Assembly: GCA_948739805.1 (NCBI GenBank)
Contig: CAPYID010000001.1
Span: forward strand, 1 to 64,000
Source: an uncultured Clostridia bacterium
GTDB lineage: Bacteria; Bacillota; Clostridia; TANB77; CAG-508
Direction: 5' to 3'
Length of the DNA stretch: 64,000 nt
Part shown: positions 36,301-44,111 of the stretch, one piece after another
How positions within the stretch are numbered: position 1 is the first letter of the stretch
How the letters are laid out: each line of letters starts with the position of its first letter
Notes under the pieces: generated by a model
What the model was told of the DNA's origin: nothing
The model's database searches: none
The model's input: only the letters and a program-made list of their open reading frames with translations
Program-made: the position numbers and the translations under genes

Positions 36301-37365
36301 ATGAACGAAATAGAAAATATAGATAATGTTAATATAGATGAGTTATATAATAGAATCGTTGTACTTATAGAAAATGCGAAAAGGAATGTAGCTGTAAAAG
36401 TAAATAACGAAATGACTTTTTCATATTGGAATATAGGAAAAGATATAACAGAAAATGTACTTAAAAACCAAAAGGCAGAATATGGAAAATCTGTAATAAA
36501 GAAATTAAGTAAAAAGCTAGTAATTGAATATGGAAGAGGCTATGGGGAAAGAAATATATTTAGAATGTTAAAGTTCTATGATTATTTTTCAGATTTTGAA
36601 ATTTTGTCGACACTGTCGGCAAAATTGAGTTGGTCACATTTTGTAGAACTATTACAGATACAAGATAATCTTAAAAGAGATTTTTATGCTACAATGTGTG
36701 CAAATGAGCTTTGGGGAGTAAGAACATTAAGAGAAAGAATAGGTTCAGCTTTATTTGAAAGGACAGCAATATCGAAAAAACCAGAACAGACAATAATAAA
36801 TGATTTACAATTATTAAGTAAAGAAAACAAAATGACTACAAATTTATTTTTTAGAGATCCATATATTTTAGACTTTTTAGATTTAAAAGATACATACAGC
36901 GAAAAAGACTTGGAAAATGCAATTTTAGGCGAATTAGAAAGATTTATTTTAGAAATGGGAAACGATTTTGCATTTTTAGCTAGACAAAAAAGAATAACAA
37001 TAGATGGAGAAGATTATTATATAGACTTGCTATTTTATCACAGAAAAATGAAGAGGTTGGTTGTTATTGAGTTAAAATTGGATAAGTTTAGACCAGAACA
37101 TAAAGGACAAGTGGAACTTTATTTAAAATGGTTGGATAAATACGAAAAAGCAGATGGAGAAGAGCCACCAATTGCTATTATATTATGTGCAACTAAAAAT
37201 GATATGATGGCAGAATTATTAGAATTAGATAATAGTGGAATACACGTAGCACAATATTTAACGGAATATGTACCAAAAGAAATATTACAGAAAAAGTTTA
37301 TTGATAGTATAGAAAAAGCAAAAATACAATTAGAACAAAGGAAAAATATTGAAGATGAAGAATAG
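36301..37365 (+). CDS. YhcG/DUF1016-family PD-(D/E)xK nuclease-domain protein
   Basis: A 354-residue protein from ATG 36301, behind aaagagg; a start at 36262 lacks such a site. The N-terminal DUF1016 region (SYWNIGKDI, YGKSVIKKLSKKL, FEILSTLSAKLSWSHFVELL) precedes a C-terminal PD-(D/E)xK nuclease domain with YYIDLLFYHRKMKRLVVIELKLDKFRPEHKGQ (Asp and ELK). This family is common in mobile DNA and near restriction-modification genes, but no methylase or restriction subunit is close here. A palindrome in the gene (36599-36626) is repeated just after its stop. Confidence 0.88.
   Translation: MNEIENIDNVNIDELYNRIVVLIENAKRNVAVKVNNEMTFSYWNIGKDITENVLKNQKAEYGKSVIKKLSKKLVIEYGRGYGERNIFRMLKFYDYFSDFEILSTLSAKLSWSHFVELLQIQDNLKRDFYATMCANELWGVRTLRERIGSALFERTAISKKPEQTIINDLQLLSKENKMTTNLFFRDPYILDFLDLKDTYSEKDLENAILGELERFILEMGNDFAFLARQKRITIDGEDYYIDLLFYHRKMKRLVVIELKLDKFRPEHKGQVELYLKWLDKYEKADGEEPPIAIILCATKNDMMAELLELDNSGIHVAQYLTEYVPKEILQKKFIDSIEKAKIQLEQRKNIEDEE
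36599..36626. repeat. Palindrome inside yhcG, related to the one after the gene
   Basis: aaattttgtcgac (36599-36611), loop act, then gtcggcaaaatt (36615-36626), one mismatch. It encodes the conserved ILSTLSAKL stretch. Confidence 0.7.
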
Positions 37366-37398
37366 TTAAATTTTGTCGACAGTGTCGACAAAATTTAA
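37366..37398. repeat. Perfect 15-bp-arm palindrome directly after yhcG
   Basis: ttaaattttgtcgac (37366-37380), loop agt, gtcgacaaaatttaa (37384-37398), starting at the base after the stop codon. It repeats the arm sequence found inside yhcG and has no T-run, so it is not an ordinary terminator. Confidence 0.85.
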
Positions 37399-37407
37399 AA
37401 AAGTATA

Positions 37408-37443
37408 GCTTTAGATTTAGAAATAAGTCTAAGGCTTATTTTT
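37408..37443 (+). terminator. Intrinsic terminator after yhcG
   Basis: gctttagattt (37408-37418) with aagtctaaggc (37425-37435), two G-U pairs, then ttattttt. Confidence 0.75.
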
Positions 37444-37548
37444 ATGGAAATTTTTTGCCTACATTAGTAGAGTATAAAAATACACTACTAATAATTTAAA
37501 ATGGCTAAAAGTAAAAAATAAAGCGAATAAACGAAAGAAGGTGAGGGA

Positions 37549-38040
37549 ATGTCTAACTTAAATTTAAAAGGTATATGGATACCAATAGAAATATTAACAG
37601 ATGAAAAATTAAGTGATAAAGAAAAAATCATATATGCAATAATTTTATATTTAAGCAAAGAAAATAGTTATTGCTATTTAACAAACAAAACCATAAGTGA
37701 GTTACTAAATGTATCAATAACCCAAGTATCAAAATTAGTAAATTCATTAAAATATAAGAAGTATATTGATATTGAGTTAATCTATAAAGAAAATAGTAAA
37801 CAAGTAGAAATGAGAAAACTGATTCCAATAAATAAAAATACCTATTTAACAAAAGTTAAATACCCTCTCCAACAAAACTTCAATCCCCCTATTGAAGAAA
37901 AGTTTAAGGATAATAAATATAATAATAAAAATATAAGTAAATATAATAATGCAAAACAAAATTTTAGAAAGTCAAGAGCTAACTTTGAACAAAGAGATTA
38001 TACATTTATTTTTTTATGCGTATTTAGGTTGCGGACATAG
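37549..38040 (+). pseudogene. Truncated HTH replication-type protein of a lost mobile element
   Basis: A 163-residue frame behind aggtgaggg. Its N-terminal winged-helix domain aligns well with the protein at 1175-1945 (WIPIEILTDEKLSDKEKIIYAI against AVIPATVLFNNELKPNEKLLYAL; SYCYLTNKTISELLNVSITQVSKLVNSLKYKKY). It then ends abruptly: the expected motif FEQRxYxxEFFESLY breaks after FEQRDYT, followed by unrelated residues FIFLCVFRLRT. The rest of the gene has been lost, so a remnant of an integrative element lies here. Confidence 0.75.
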
Positions 38041-38074
38041 TCTGCCGTATGCTATAATGATAACAATCATTATA
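38029..38074 (+). promoter_or_regulatory. Promoter and operator-like palindrome for the response regulator
   Basis: TTGCGG (38029-38034), 18 bases, TATAAT (38053-38058). A perfect palindrome with 9-base arms (tataatgat 38053-38061, atcattata 38066-38074) overlaps the -10 box and start point, suggesting repressor binding. Confidence 0.5.
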
Positions 38075-38094
38075 ATGAAGGGAATTTAAAATTA

Positions 38095-38754
38095 ATGAAA
38101 AATATATTGATTGTAGAAGATAATATAGACATTCATAACTTAATCAAAAATATTTTAGAAAAGAATAACTATATGGTCTTTGATGCTTATTCTGGTACAG
38201 AAGCATTAATGATTTTAGAAAGAAAATCATTAGATTTAATTTTATTGGATCTTATGTTACCAGGGATAAGTGGTGAAGAAGTAATTAAACATATAAAGGA
38301 TATTCCTATTATTGCTATAAGTGCAAAAATTTCTTCTGATGATAAAGTAAATGTTTTATTAAGTGGTGCTAATGACTATATAACTAAACCTTTTGAAACA
38401 AACGAATTACTAGCAAGAGTTGAAGTTCAATTAAGAAAAACAAGTATTATAAAAAACAATATATTAAAATATAAAAACATGATTTTAAGCCAAGATAGTC
38501 ATATATTATTAATAAAAGATAAAAAAATCACTTTAACAAAGACTGAATATGCAATATTAGAACAATTATTGTTAAATCCAAGACAAGTTGTGTCAAAATC
38601 AAAACTACTTGAACTAATTAGTGATACTACACTTGATTGTGATGAAAATTCTTTAAGAGTTCATATAAGTAATATAAGGAAAAAAATAAAAAATGTAATA
38701 GATAATGAATACATAGAATCTGTATGGGGAATAGGCTTTAAAATGTGTGACTAA
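38095..38754 (+). CDS. OmpR/PhoB-family response regulator
   Basis: A 219-residue protein. The receiver domain (KNILIVEDNIDIHNLIKNILEKNNYMVFDAYSGTEALMI) has the phosphoacceptor in LDLMLPGISGEEV, Ser in AISAK and Lys in YITKPFETNELL. The winged-helix output domain ends VWGIGFKMCD. It heads a four-gene locus with an ABC ATPase, permease and kinase, of the type that detects and resists peptide antibiotics. It probably binds the CTTAAC direct repeats at 38758-38797, just after its stop and before the ABC genes. Confidence 0.92.
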   Translation: MKNILIVEDNIDIHNLIKNILEKNNYMVFDAYSGTEALMILERKSLDLILLDLMLPGISGEEVIKHIKDIPIIAISAKISSDDKVNVLLSGANDYITKPFETNELLARVEVQLRKTSIIKNNILKYKNMILSQDSHILLIKDKKITLTKTEYAILEQLLLNPRQVVSKSKLLELISDTTLDCDENSLRVHISNIRKKIKNVIDNEYIESVWGIGFKMCD

Positions 38755-38757
38755 AAT

Positions 38758-38813
38758 CTTAACAATTTCTTAACAATTTCTTAACGGTTTTCTTAACTAT
38801 TTATTGCTATAAT
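38758..38813 (+). promoter_or_regulatory. Helically phased CTTAAC repeats and promoter for the ABC genes
   Basis: Four CTTAAC copies at 38758, 38769, 38780 and 38792 (spacing 11, 11, 12 bases) end in the -35 region of a promoter with TATAAT at 38808-38813. Repeats one helical turn apart are typical for OmpR-family activators; the regulator at 38095 is the obvious candidate. Confidence 0.75.
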
Positions 38814-38834
38814 CTATTTTAAAAGGAGGAGTTT

Positions 38835-39749
38835 ATGGAATATATTTTAGAAACGAATAATCTTGAAAAGAAGTATGGTAATTTTAAAGCGATAAGTAAT
38901 CTTAATATGCACATTCCCAAAGGAGCTATATATGGTCTTATTGGAAAAAATGGCTCTGGAAAAACAACTCTAATTAGATTGCTTTGTGGTTTACAAAAAC
39001 CAACACTTGGAAATTATAGTATTTATGGAATTTCAAATGAAAACAAAAAAATTATTGAATCTAGGAAAAGAATAGGAGCAATTATCGAATCACCATCGCT
39101 TTGCCTTGATATGACAGCTGAGGATAACCTAAAAAAGCAATGTAAAATTGTAGGGTTACCCAATTTTGATAATTTATATAAAATATTAAAGTTCGTCAGA
39201 TTAGATAATACTGGCAAAAAAAAAGCTAAATATTTTTCTTTAGGAATGAAACAAAGATTAGGTTTAGCAATAGCATTAGTAGGAAATCCAGATATACTTA
39301 TTTTAGATGAACCTATAAATGGGTTAGATCCTAATGGAATTATTGAAATAAGAGAATTAATTTTAAAACTAAACAAAGAAAAAGGAATTACATTTTTAAT
39401 TTCTAGTCATTACTTAGATGAACTATCTAAAATTGCAACATTTTATGGGTTTATGGATAAATCTAGAATTGTTAAAGAAATTAGTAAAGATGATTTAGAA
39501 CAAAATTTAAAAAAAAGAATTCAAATAAATGTAAATAATTTAAAAGAATGTGTTAAATATTTAGAAGAAAATAATATACCTTATAAGGTTATTTCTAATA
39601 ATATAATTGATATATATGAAAAAATAAATGTAACACAACTTGTTATGGCACTTTCTAAAAGAGATTGTATTGTAAATAATTTTCAAGAAAAAGGTGAAAC
39701 ATTGGAAAATTATTATTTAAATTTAATAGGGGGTGCAGAAAATGTATAA
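38835..39749 (+). CDS. ABC transporter ATP-binding protein, BcrA/lantibiotic-immunity type
   Basis: A 304-residue ATPase behind aaaggagg. Walker A GKNGSGKTT near residue 38, signature FSLGMKQRLGLAIAL, Walker B LILDEPINGLDP and the His switch SSHYLDEL are present, plus a C-terminal extension of about 85 residues typical of BcrA/NisF-type ATPases. It works with the ABC-2 permease that overlaps its last 8 bases. Likely role: expelling a peptide antibiotic from the membrane. Confidence 0.9.
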   Translation: MEYILETNNLEKKYGNFKAISNLNMHIPKGAIYGLIGKNGSGKTTLIRLLCGLQKPTLGNYSIYGISNENKKIIESRKRIGAIIESPSLCLDMTAEDNLKKQCKIVGLPNFDNLYKILKFVRLDNTGKKKAKYFSLGMKQRLGLAIALVGNPDILILDEPINGLDPNGIIEIRELILKLNKEKGITFLISSHYLDELSKIATFYGFMDKSRIVKEISKDDLEQNLKKRIQINVNNLKECVKYLEENNIPYKVISNNIIDIYEKINVTQLVMALSKRDCIVNNFQEKGETLENYYLNLIGGAENV

Positions 39750-40557
39750 ATTACTAAATGCAGGTTTTTTTAGACTAAAAAAGGATACTATTTTTTGGTT
39801 ATTTACGTTTTTAACCATAGGAACAGCAGGAATTATTATATTTAAGTATTATTCTTCTAATGCTCAAGTAATATTAGATAAAATAATGAATGAATTTATA
39901 ATGTATATAGGTCTTTTTATTTCAATATTTATAAGTATATTTGTGGGAAAAGAATATTCAGAAGGTATTATTAGAAATAAAATAATTGTTGGTTGTAGTA
40001 GAATATCTATATATTTATCTAAATTAGTAATAACTATTTGTGCATCAATATTGTGTGAATTGTTTTATATTATTATTATATTGCTTGTGGGGTTACCGCT
40101 ATTTGGAAAGTTACAAATGCCCTTATCTCAACTTGCTATAAGTATAATAAACACATTTTTAATTATTATTGTATATTGTTCTGTTTTTAATTTTATAACA
40201 ATGGTTTGTTCAGAAATAACTGTTTCTATGGCAGTAAATATACTGCTTTTTATTGGAATGTTTATTATTGAAGCTTACTTTGGGTACATTGCAAATTTCC
40301 CTAAATATGTAACACATTCATATTGGGAAAATGGAATTGAATATATTAGTAGTAAGGAACCTAATCCAAGCTATCCAGGAGATCAAAAAGTTAAATTAGC
40401 TAAAACAATTGATCTTTTAATACCACAAGGTCAAGCTAATGAAATATCAAATATGGATGTGGAATCTTTATACCAGATGCCAATCTATTCTATTTCATTA
40501 ATAATTATTACTAATTTAATTGGAGTATATTTATTTTCAAGAAAAGAATTCAAATAG
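39742..40557 (+). CDS. ABC-2-type permease of the peptide-resistance locus
   Basis: A 271-residue membrane protein from ATG 39742, overlapping the ATPase gene by 8 bases; a GTG at 39733 is the other in-frame option. About six membrane helices are visible (for example FWLFTFLTIGTAGIIIF, YIGLFISIFISIFVG, LVITICASILCELFYIIIILLVGLPLF, IIIVYCSVFNFITMV, MAVNILLFIGMFIIEAYFGYI, IYSISLIIITNLIGVYLF), with the large outside loop between the last two. This is the NisEG/BcrB-like layout. Overlap means translational coupling. Confidence 0.85.
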   Translation: MYKLLNAGFFRLKKDTIFWLFTFLTIGTAGIIIFKYYSSNAQVILDKIMNEFIMYIGLFISIFISIFVGKEYSEGIIRNKIIVGCSRISIYLSKLVITICASILCELFYIIIILLVGLPLFGKLQMPLSQLAISIINTFLIIIVYCSVFNFITMVCSEITVSMAVNILLFIGMFIIEAYFGYIANFPKYVTHSYWENGIEYISSKEPNPSYPGDQKVKLAKTIDLLIPQGQANEISNMDVESLYQMPIYSISLIIITNLIGVYLFSRKEFK

Positions 40558-40567
40558 GGGGAAAAGT

Positions 40568-41455
40568 GTGAATATTGATTTATTATTAATCATTTTAGTA
40601 TTATTTTTGTGTTGCATATTACTTGTTAGTAAAATATATATTATGAAAAAATCAATTAAAGAAATTGAAGATTCTTTTAGTCATATAATAAAAGCGGACA
40701 CTAATAATATAGTAACTATAGCTTCAATGGATAAAAATATTAAAAGTTTAGCAATAAACTTAAACAACGAACTTATAAATCTAAGAGATCAAAAATTACA
40801 ATACAAAAATGGAAACCAAGAGTTAAAAAAGATTATTACTAATATTTCACATGATCTAAGAACTCCATTAACCGCTATACATGGATATATTGATTTAATA
40901 AAAGAAGAACAGATAGGTGAAAATCAAAAACAATATTTAAATATAATACAAAAAAAATCCAATGAATTAACCGAACTTACAGAGCAATTATTTGATTTTT
41001 CTAAAGCAATAGATATTGATATAGCCATAAAAAAAGAGAAATGTTGTATAAATGAAATTTTAGAAGAAACATTAATTAGTTATTATAGTATTTTAAGAGA
41101 AAAAAATATCATACCAGAAGTGTTAATTTGCAAGGAAAAAATATATAGGATAGTAAATTATAATTCTCTTATAAGAATATTTGAAAATGTTTTGTCTAAT
41201 GTTTTTAAATATAGTAATGGAAATTTTAAAGTTGAATTGAAAAAAAATGGAATGATTACATTTTCAAATAAGGCAACCTCATTAGATGCAACAACTACGC
41301 AAAAGATTTTTAATCGTTATTTTTCAGTAGAAAATGCAAAAGAATCTACTGGCATTGGATTGTCTATTGCAAAACAACTAGTAGAATTAAATAAGGGAAA
41401 TATATATGCTAATTATAAAGAAGGAACATTATTTATAAAAATTAAATTTAATTAA
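40568..41455 (+). CDS. Sensor histidine kinase of the peptide-resistance locus
   Basis: A 295-residue kinase from GTG 40568 behind agggggaa; the frame extends upstream into the permease gene but without a start signal. One N-terminal membrane helix (LLLIILVLFLCCILLVSKIYI) and no large outside loop, so it may sense through the ABC transporter. HisKA box ITNISHDLRTPLTAIHGYIDLI, N box RIFENVLSNVFKYS, and G2 box TGIGLSIAKQLVELNKG are visible; the G1 box is weak (FSNKATSLDATTTQK). Compared with the kinase at 20318 it is short and loop-poor. Confidence 0.85.
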   Translation: MNIDLLLIILVLFLCCILLVSKIYIMKKSIKEIEDSFSHIIKADTNNIVTIASMDKNIKSLAINLNNELINLRDQKLQYKNGNQELKKIITNISHDLRTPLTAIHGYIDLIKEEQIGENQKQYLNIIQKKSNELTELTEQLFDFSKAIDIDIAIKKEKCCINEILEETLISYYSILREKNIIPEVLICKEKIYRIVNYNSLIRIFENVLSNVFKYSNGNFKVELKKNGMITFSNKATSLDATTTQKIFNRYFSVENAKESTGIGLSIAKQLVELNKGNIYANYKEGTLFIKIKFN

Positions 41456-41517
41456 AAATAAAGGAAGTTAATTTTCTAATAAAATAGTTTACAAAATTTT
41501 AAAAAAGAGGTGTAAAA

Positions 41518-42156
41518 ATGAGTGTAGTAGTTCAACCTTTAATAGAAATTCCTGACAAATTCATACCAGGTTTAACAATTGGAAAATATACAAGAGAAGG
41601 TAGTATTATTCGTAATCAACAAGGTAAAATTGTAAAACATTTAAAAGAAATCCATAATAGTGATAATAGTGCTAGTTTGGTAAATACAGCTACGGCAAGC
41701 AATACATTAAAAAATTCATTAATAGGCATAGGTGTTATAGTTGGTGTTAGTGCATTGACACTAGGGGCATATAAAGTATACCAGAAATTTAGAGCGAAAA
41801 AACAAGATGAAGATCAAGAAGAAATTATTTCTGATGGATTCAATATATCACTAGATAAGTATATAAATGCAATTAAAGATAGAAACTTATCTTTAGATAT
41901 TTTAGAAGAATTTATTTGGAATATGAATTTTATTAAAGAGAATTATGAAAATAATCAAATAGAAATTACAATATCTATCCAACAACTTGAAGAATTAGTA
42001 AATTTAATTTATAATTACACTATTAAGCTAGCAGAAGTAAACAATATTAACTATACATTAATTAAAGAAAAGAAAGAAAAAAACAGAGACCATTTTTTAG
42101 AAAATATAACATATTTTTTAAATTTTCAAAAGGAAATTTTCAAAAATGCAAGTTGA
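41518..42156 (+). CDS. Protein of unknown function with one membrane helix
   Basis: A 212-residue protein behind aaagaggtg. I do not recognise it. The N-terminus (SVVVQPLIEIPDKFIPGLTIGKYTREGSIIRNQQGKIVKHLKEI) looks like a small beta-rich docking domain. A short hydrophobic stretch follows (IGIGVIVGVSALTLGAYKVYQKF, about 76-98), then an acidic linker and a helical C-terminal domain. It is 62 bases after the histidine kinase on the same strand and may belong to the same accessory segment; a terminator at 42236 closes it. Confidence 0.6.
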   Translation: MSVVVQPLIEIPDKFIPGLTIGKYTREGSIIRNQQGKIVKHLKEIHNSDNSASLVNTATASNTLKNSLIGIGVIVGVSALTLGAYKVYQKFRAKKQDEDQEEIISDGFNISLDKYINAIKDRNLSLDILEEFIWNMNFIKENYENNQIEITISIQQLEELVNLIYNYTIKLAEVNNINYTLIKEKKEKNRDHFLENITYFLNFQKEIFKNAS

Positions 42157-42235
42157 TTCGAAAAAATATTGGAATTGGAGAAAAATATGTTGGAAATATT
42201 ACAATCAGATTTTTATTCTTTGTGCAAAATCTTGA

Positions 42236-42275
42236 AATAAGAAGAATGGACATCTTTCAGTCCATTCTTCTTATT
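42236..42275. terminator. Bidirectional terminator between converging genes
   Basis: A perfect 16-bp stem (42236-42251 with 42260-42275), 8-base loop, with A-rich left and T-rich right flanks, between the gene ending at 42156 and the minus-strand gene ending at 42281. Confidence 0.85.
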
Positions 42276-42280
42276 TTAAA

Positions 42281-43513
42281 TTATCTCATCATATTAAACC
42301 ATTCAGAGTAAACATCTGTTGTTATATTTAAGAAACCAGATTTTTTAACATCATCATTAGCAACAAGATTAACAGTTGCAATTATTTCATTATTTAAAGT
42401 ATAATTTGCAACTCCAATTTTTTGTCCTTTAACAATAGGAGCTTCTAGATTTTCATCTAAAACAATATTTTGAGTAACACTACTTTCTAACCCTTTTTTA
42501 ATAATTACAGAAGCAGAAGATTCAAATACAGCTTCTACTGTTTGGGACGTTCCTTTTTTGATTTCTGCTATGATAGCAACATCTCCAGTCTTTCCAAAAG
42601 ATACACCAGAATAATTAGTAAAACCATAATCTAATAATTTTTTAGCTTCTGCAAAACGAATTGCAGTTGTTGGTGCATGCATAACTACTGCTATAAGAGA
42701 TAAATCATCCCTAGTAGCACTAGCAGATAAATTATATAATGCGAGACCAGTTGAACCAGTTTTTAAACCAGTACATCCATTATATGTACGAAGCAATTTA
42801 TTTGTATTTACAAGTTCAGACTTTCCACCACGAAGAGAATCCATATATATAGTTGTATAATTAGTTATTTCTGGGTGCTTCATTAAAAGTTCACGAGACA
42901 TTAAAGAAATATCATATGCAGATGTAATATGATTATCTTCATCAATTCCATGGCAATTTACAAAATGTGTATCAGTCATACCAAGTTCTTTAGCTCTTGT
43001 ATTCATTCGTTCAACAAATACTTCTTCAGAGCCTGCTAAGTATTCTGCCATAGCCATAGTGCAATCATTTGCAGATACCACACAAATAGCTTTTAACATA
43101 TCATTTACACTTAGAGTTTCTCTAGTATCTAACCATATTTGTGATCCACCCATAGACCTTGCATTTTCACTACATGGAATTAAAGTATCTAAAGTGATTT
43201 CGCCTCTATCTAGAGCTTCCATTATAAGAAGAATAGACATAACTTTTGTTACACTTGCAGGACGCAATTTTTCATGAGAATTTTGCTCATACAATATCTG
43301 TCCAGTAGATTGTTCAATTAAAATTGCACCAGTAGATTCCAAGTTTAAAGAACCACTATTTAAATCTGAAGACACTGCAATAGATGAATTACTATGAGTT
43401 GTATCTGCAATAGTTGACCATATATATTCATAAGTAGAAGCAAATGAACAGCAGGAGTAAAATAATACAAAAATAAAAACTACAGAAAGACATATAAACT
43501 TTTTTATACGCAT
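42281..43513 (-). CDS. D-alanyl-D-alanine carboxypeptidase (PBP5-like), second copy
   Basis: A 410-residue secreted enzyme behind ggagg on the minus strand. A signal peptide (KKFICLSVVFIFVLFYSCCSFAS) is followed by the SxxK motif (SVTK in RPASVTKVMS), SxN (SAN in VVSANDCTMAMAEYL) and KTG (LKTGSTGLAL). A C-terminal PBP5_C-like beta domain follows (GDVAIIAEIKKGTSQTVEAVFESSASVIIKKG...APIVKGQKIG), unlike the paralogue at 13065 which has a membrane helix instead. It trims the terminal D-Ala of stem peptides. Confidence 0.92.
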   Translation of the reverse strand: MRIKKFICLSVVFIFVLFYSCCSFASTYEYIWSTIADTTHSNSSIAVSSDLNSGSLNLESTGAILIEQSTGQILYEQNSHEKLRPASVTKVMSILLIMEALDRGEITLDTLIPCSENARSMGGSQIWLDTRETLSVNDMLKAICVVSANDCTMAMAEYLAGSEEVFVERMNTRAKELGMTDTHFVNCHGIDEDNHITSAYDISLMSRELLMKHPEITNYTTIYMDSLRGGKSELVNTNKLLRTYNGCTGLKTGSTGLALYNLSASATRDDLSLIAVVMHAPTTAIRFAEAKKLLDYGFTNYSGVSFGKTGDVAIIAEIKKGTSQTVEAVFESSASVIIKKGLESSVTQNIVLDENLEAPIVKGQKIGVANYTLNNEIIATVNLVANDDVKKSGFLNITTDVYSEWFNMMR

Positions 43514-43750
43514 AAAACCTCCAATCTAGCTATTTGTAATAACTTACAAAATAATAAATAGTTTTAATTAATATATATGTTTAATAATTTGATAATATTC
43601 AAAAGTAGAATAATTTAGAAATGTAAATAATTAAAAACATTTTTATTATTATATTAGACAAATAAATGAAGCAAAACATGATGGGAGATAAGATAAAAAT
43701 CATATAGCAAAATATTAAAATTTGTCTTAAAAAAAATTGTAGAAATACTA

Positions 43751-43780
43751 TTGCAAATATAAAAATTTTAATGGTATAAT
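43751..43780 (+). promoter_or_regulatory. Promoter for the small ORF at 43820
   Basis: TTGCAA (43751-43756), 18 bases, TATAAT (43775-43780). The 240 bases before it (43514-43750) hold no gene that I can see. Confidence 0.55.
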
Positions 43781-43819
43781 GCTTATAACGATTTACAAGA
43801 GAAGGAGATGTTATAAAAT

Positions 43820-43990
43820 ATGTTACAGAAAATTGGAGATTTCAAAGGGATTGATATTGAGGTAATACAAGGCTTTAATAATATCGTTTATTCTGGATTA
43901 TTAGATGAAGCACCAAAAGAAATAAAACAAATGAATTATATTAGAACAGAACCAAACATAAAAAATAGTAAGTTAATATTTGTTGTATAG
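43820..43990 (+). CDS. Small protein of unknown function (56 aa)
   Basis: Begins with ATG 43820; gaaggagatg upstream (43801-43810) provides a ribosome-binding site, at slightly long spacing. The protein is mostly polar (IGDFKGIDIEVIQGFNNIVYSGLLDEAPKEIKQMNYIRTEPNIKNSKLIFVV) with a short mixed strand/helix pattern and no membrane helix. It has its own promoter and terminator, which argues for a real single-gene unit. I do not recognise it. Confidence 0.5.
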   Translation: MLQKIGDFKGIDIEVIQGFNNIVYSGLLDEAPKEIKQMNYIRTEPNIKNSKLIFVV

Positions 43991-44000
43991 AATATATAAA

Positions 44001-44031
44001 AATCTCTAAACAGTGTTTAGGGATTTTTTTA
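44001..44031 (+). terminator. Intrinsic terminator
   Basis: aatctctaaac (44001-44011), loop agt, gtttagggatt (44015-44025), then a T-run. Confidence 0.85.
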
Positions 44032-44047
44032 TTCATTGCTCAACCTA

Positions 44048-44076
44048 TTGCAAAAAATGTTTGTTCAATATATAAT
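44048..44076 (+). promoter_or_regulatory. Promoter for ruvB
   Basis: TTGCAA (44048-44053), 17 bases, TATAAT (44071-44076), 36 bases before the ruvB start. Confidence 0.7.
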
Positions 44077-44111
44077 AATCATATCAAATAAAAAAGGAAT
44101 GAAGTTAGCTA

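Noticed and set aside
37366..37398. Palindrome after yhcG as an ordinary terminator
   Set aside because: No T-run on either side, and a proper terminator follows at 37408-37443.
38758..38797. CTTAAC repeats as a CRISPR-like array
   Set aside because: Repeats are 6 bases at 11-12-base spacing in front of a promoter; this is a regulator-binding array. No CRISPR array was seen in the window.
42187..42240. 17-codon frame (MLEILQSDFYSLC...) behind ggag between two genes
   Set aside because: Too short, no conservation evidence, ends at the terminator stem; not listed as a gene.
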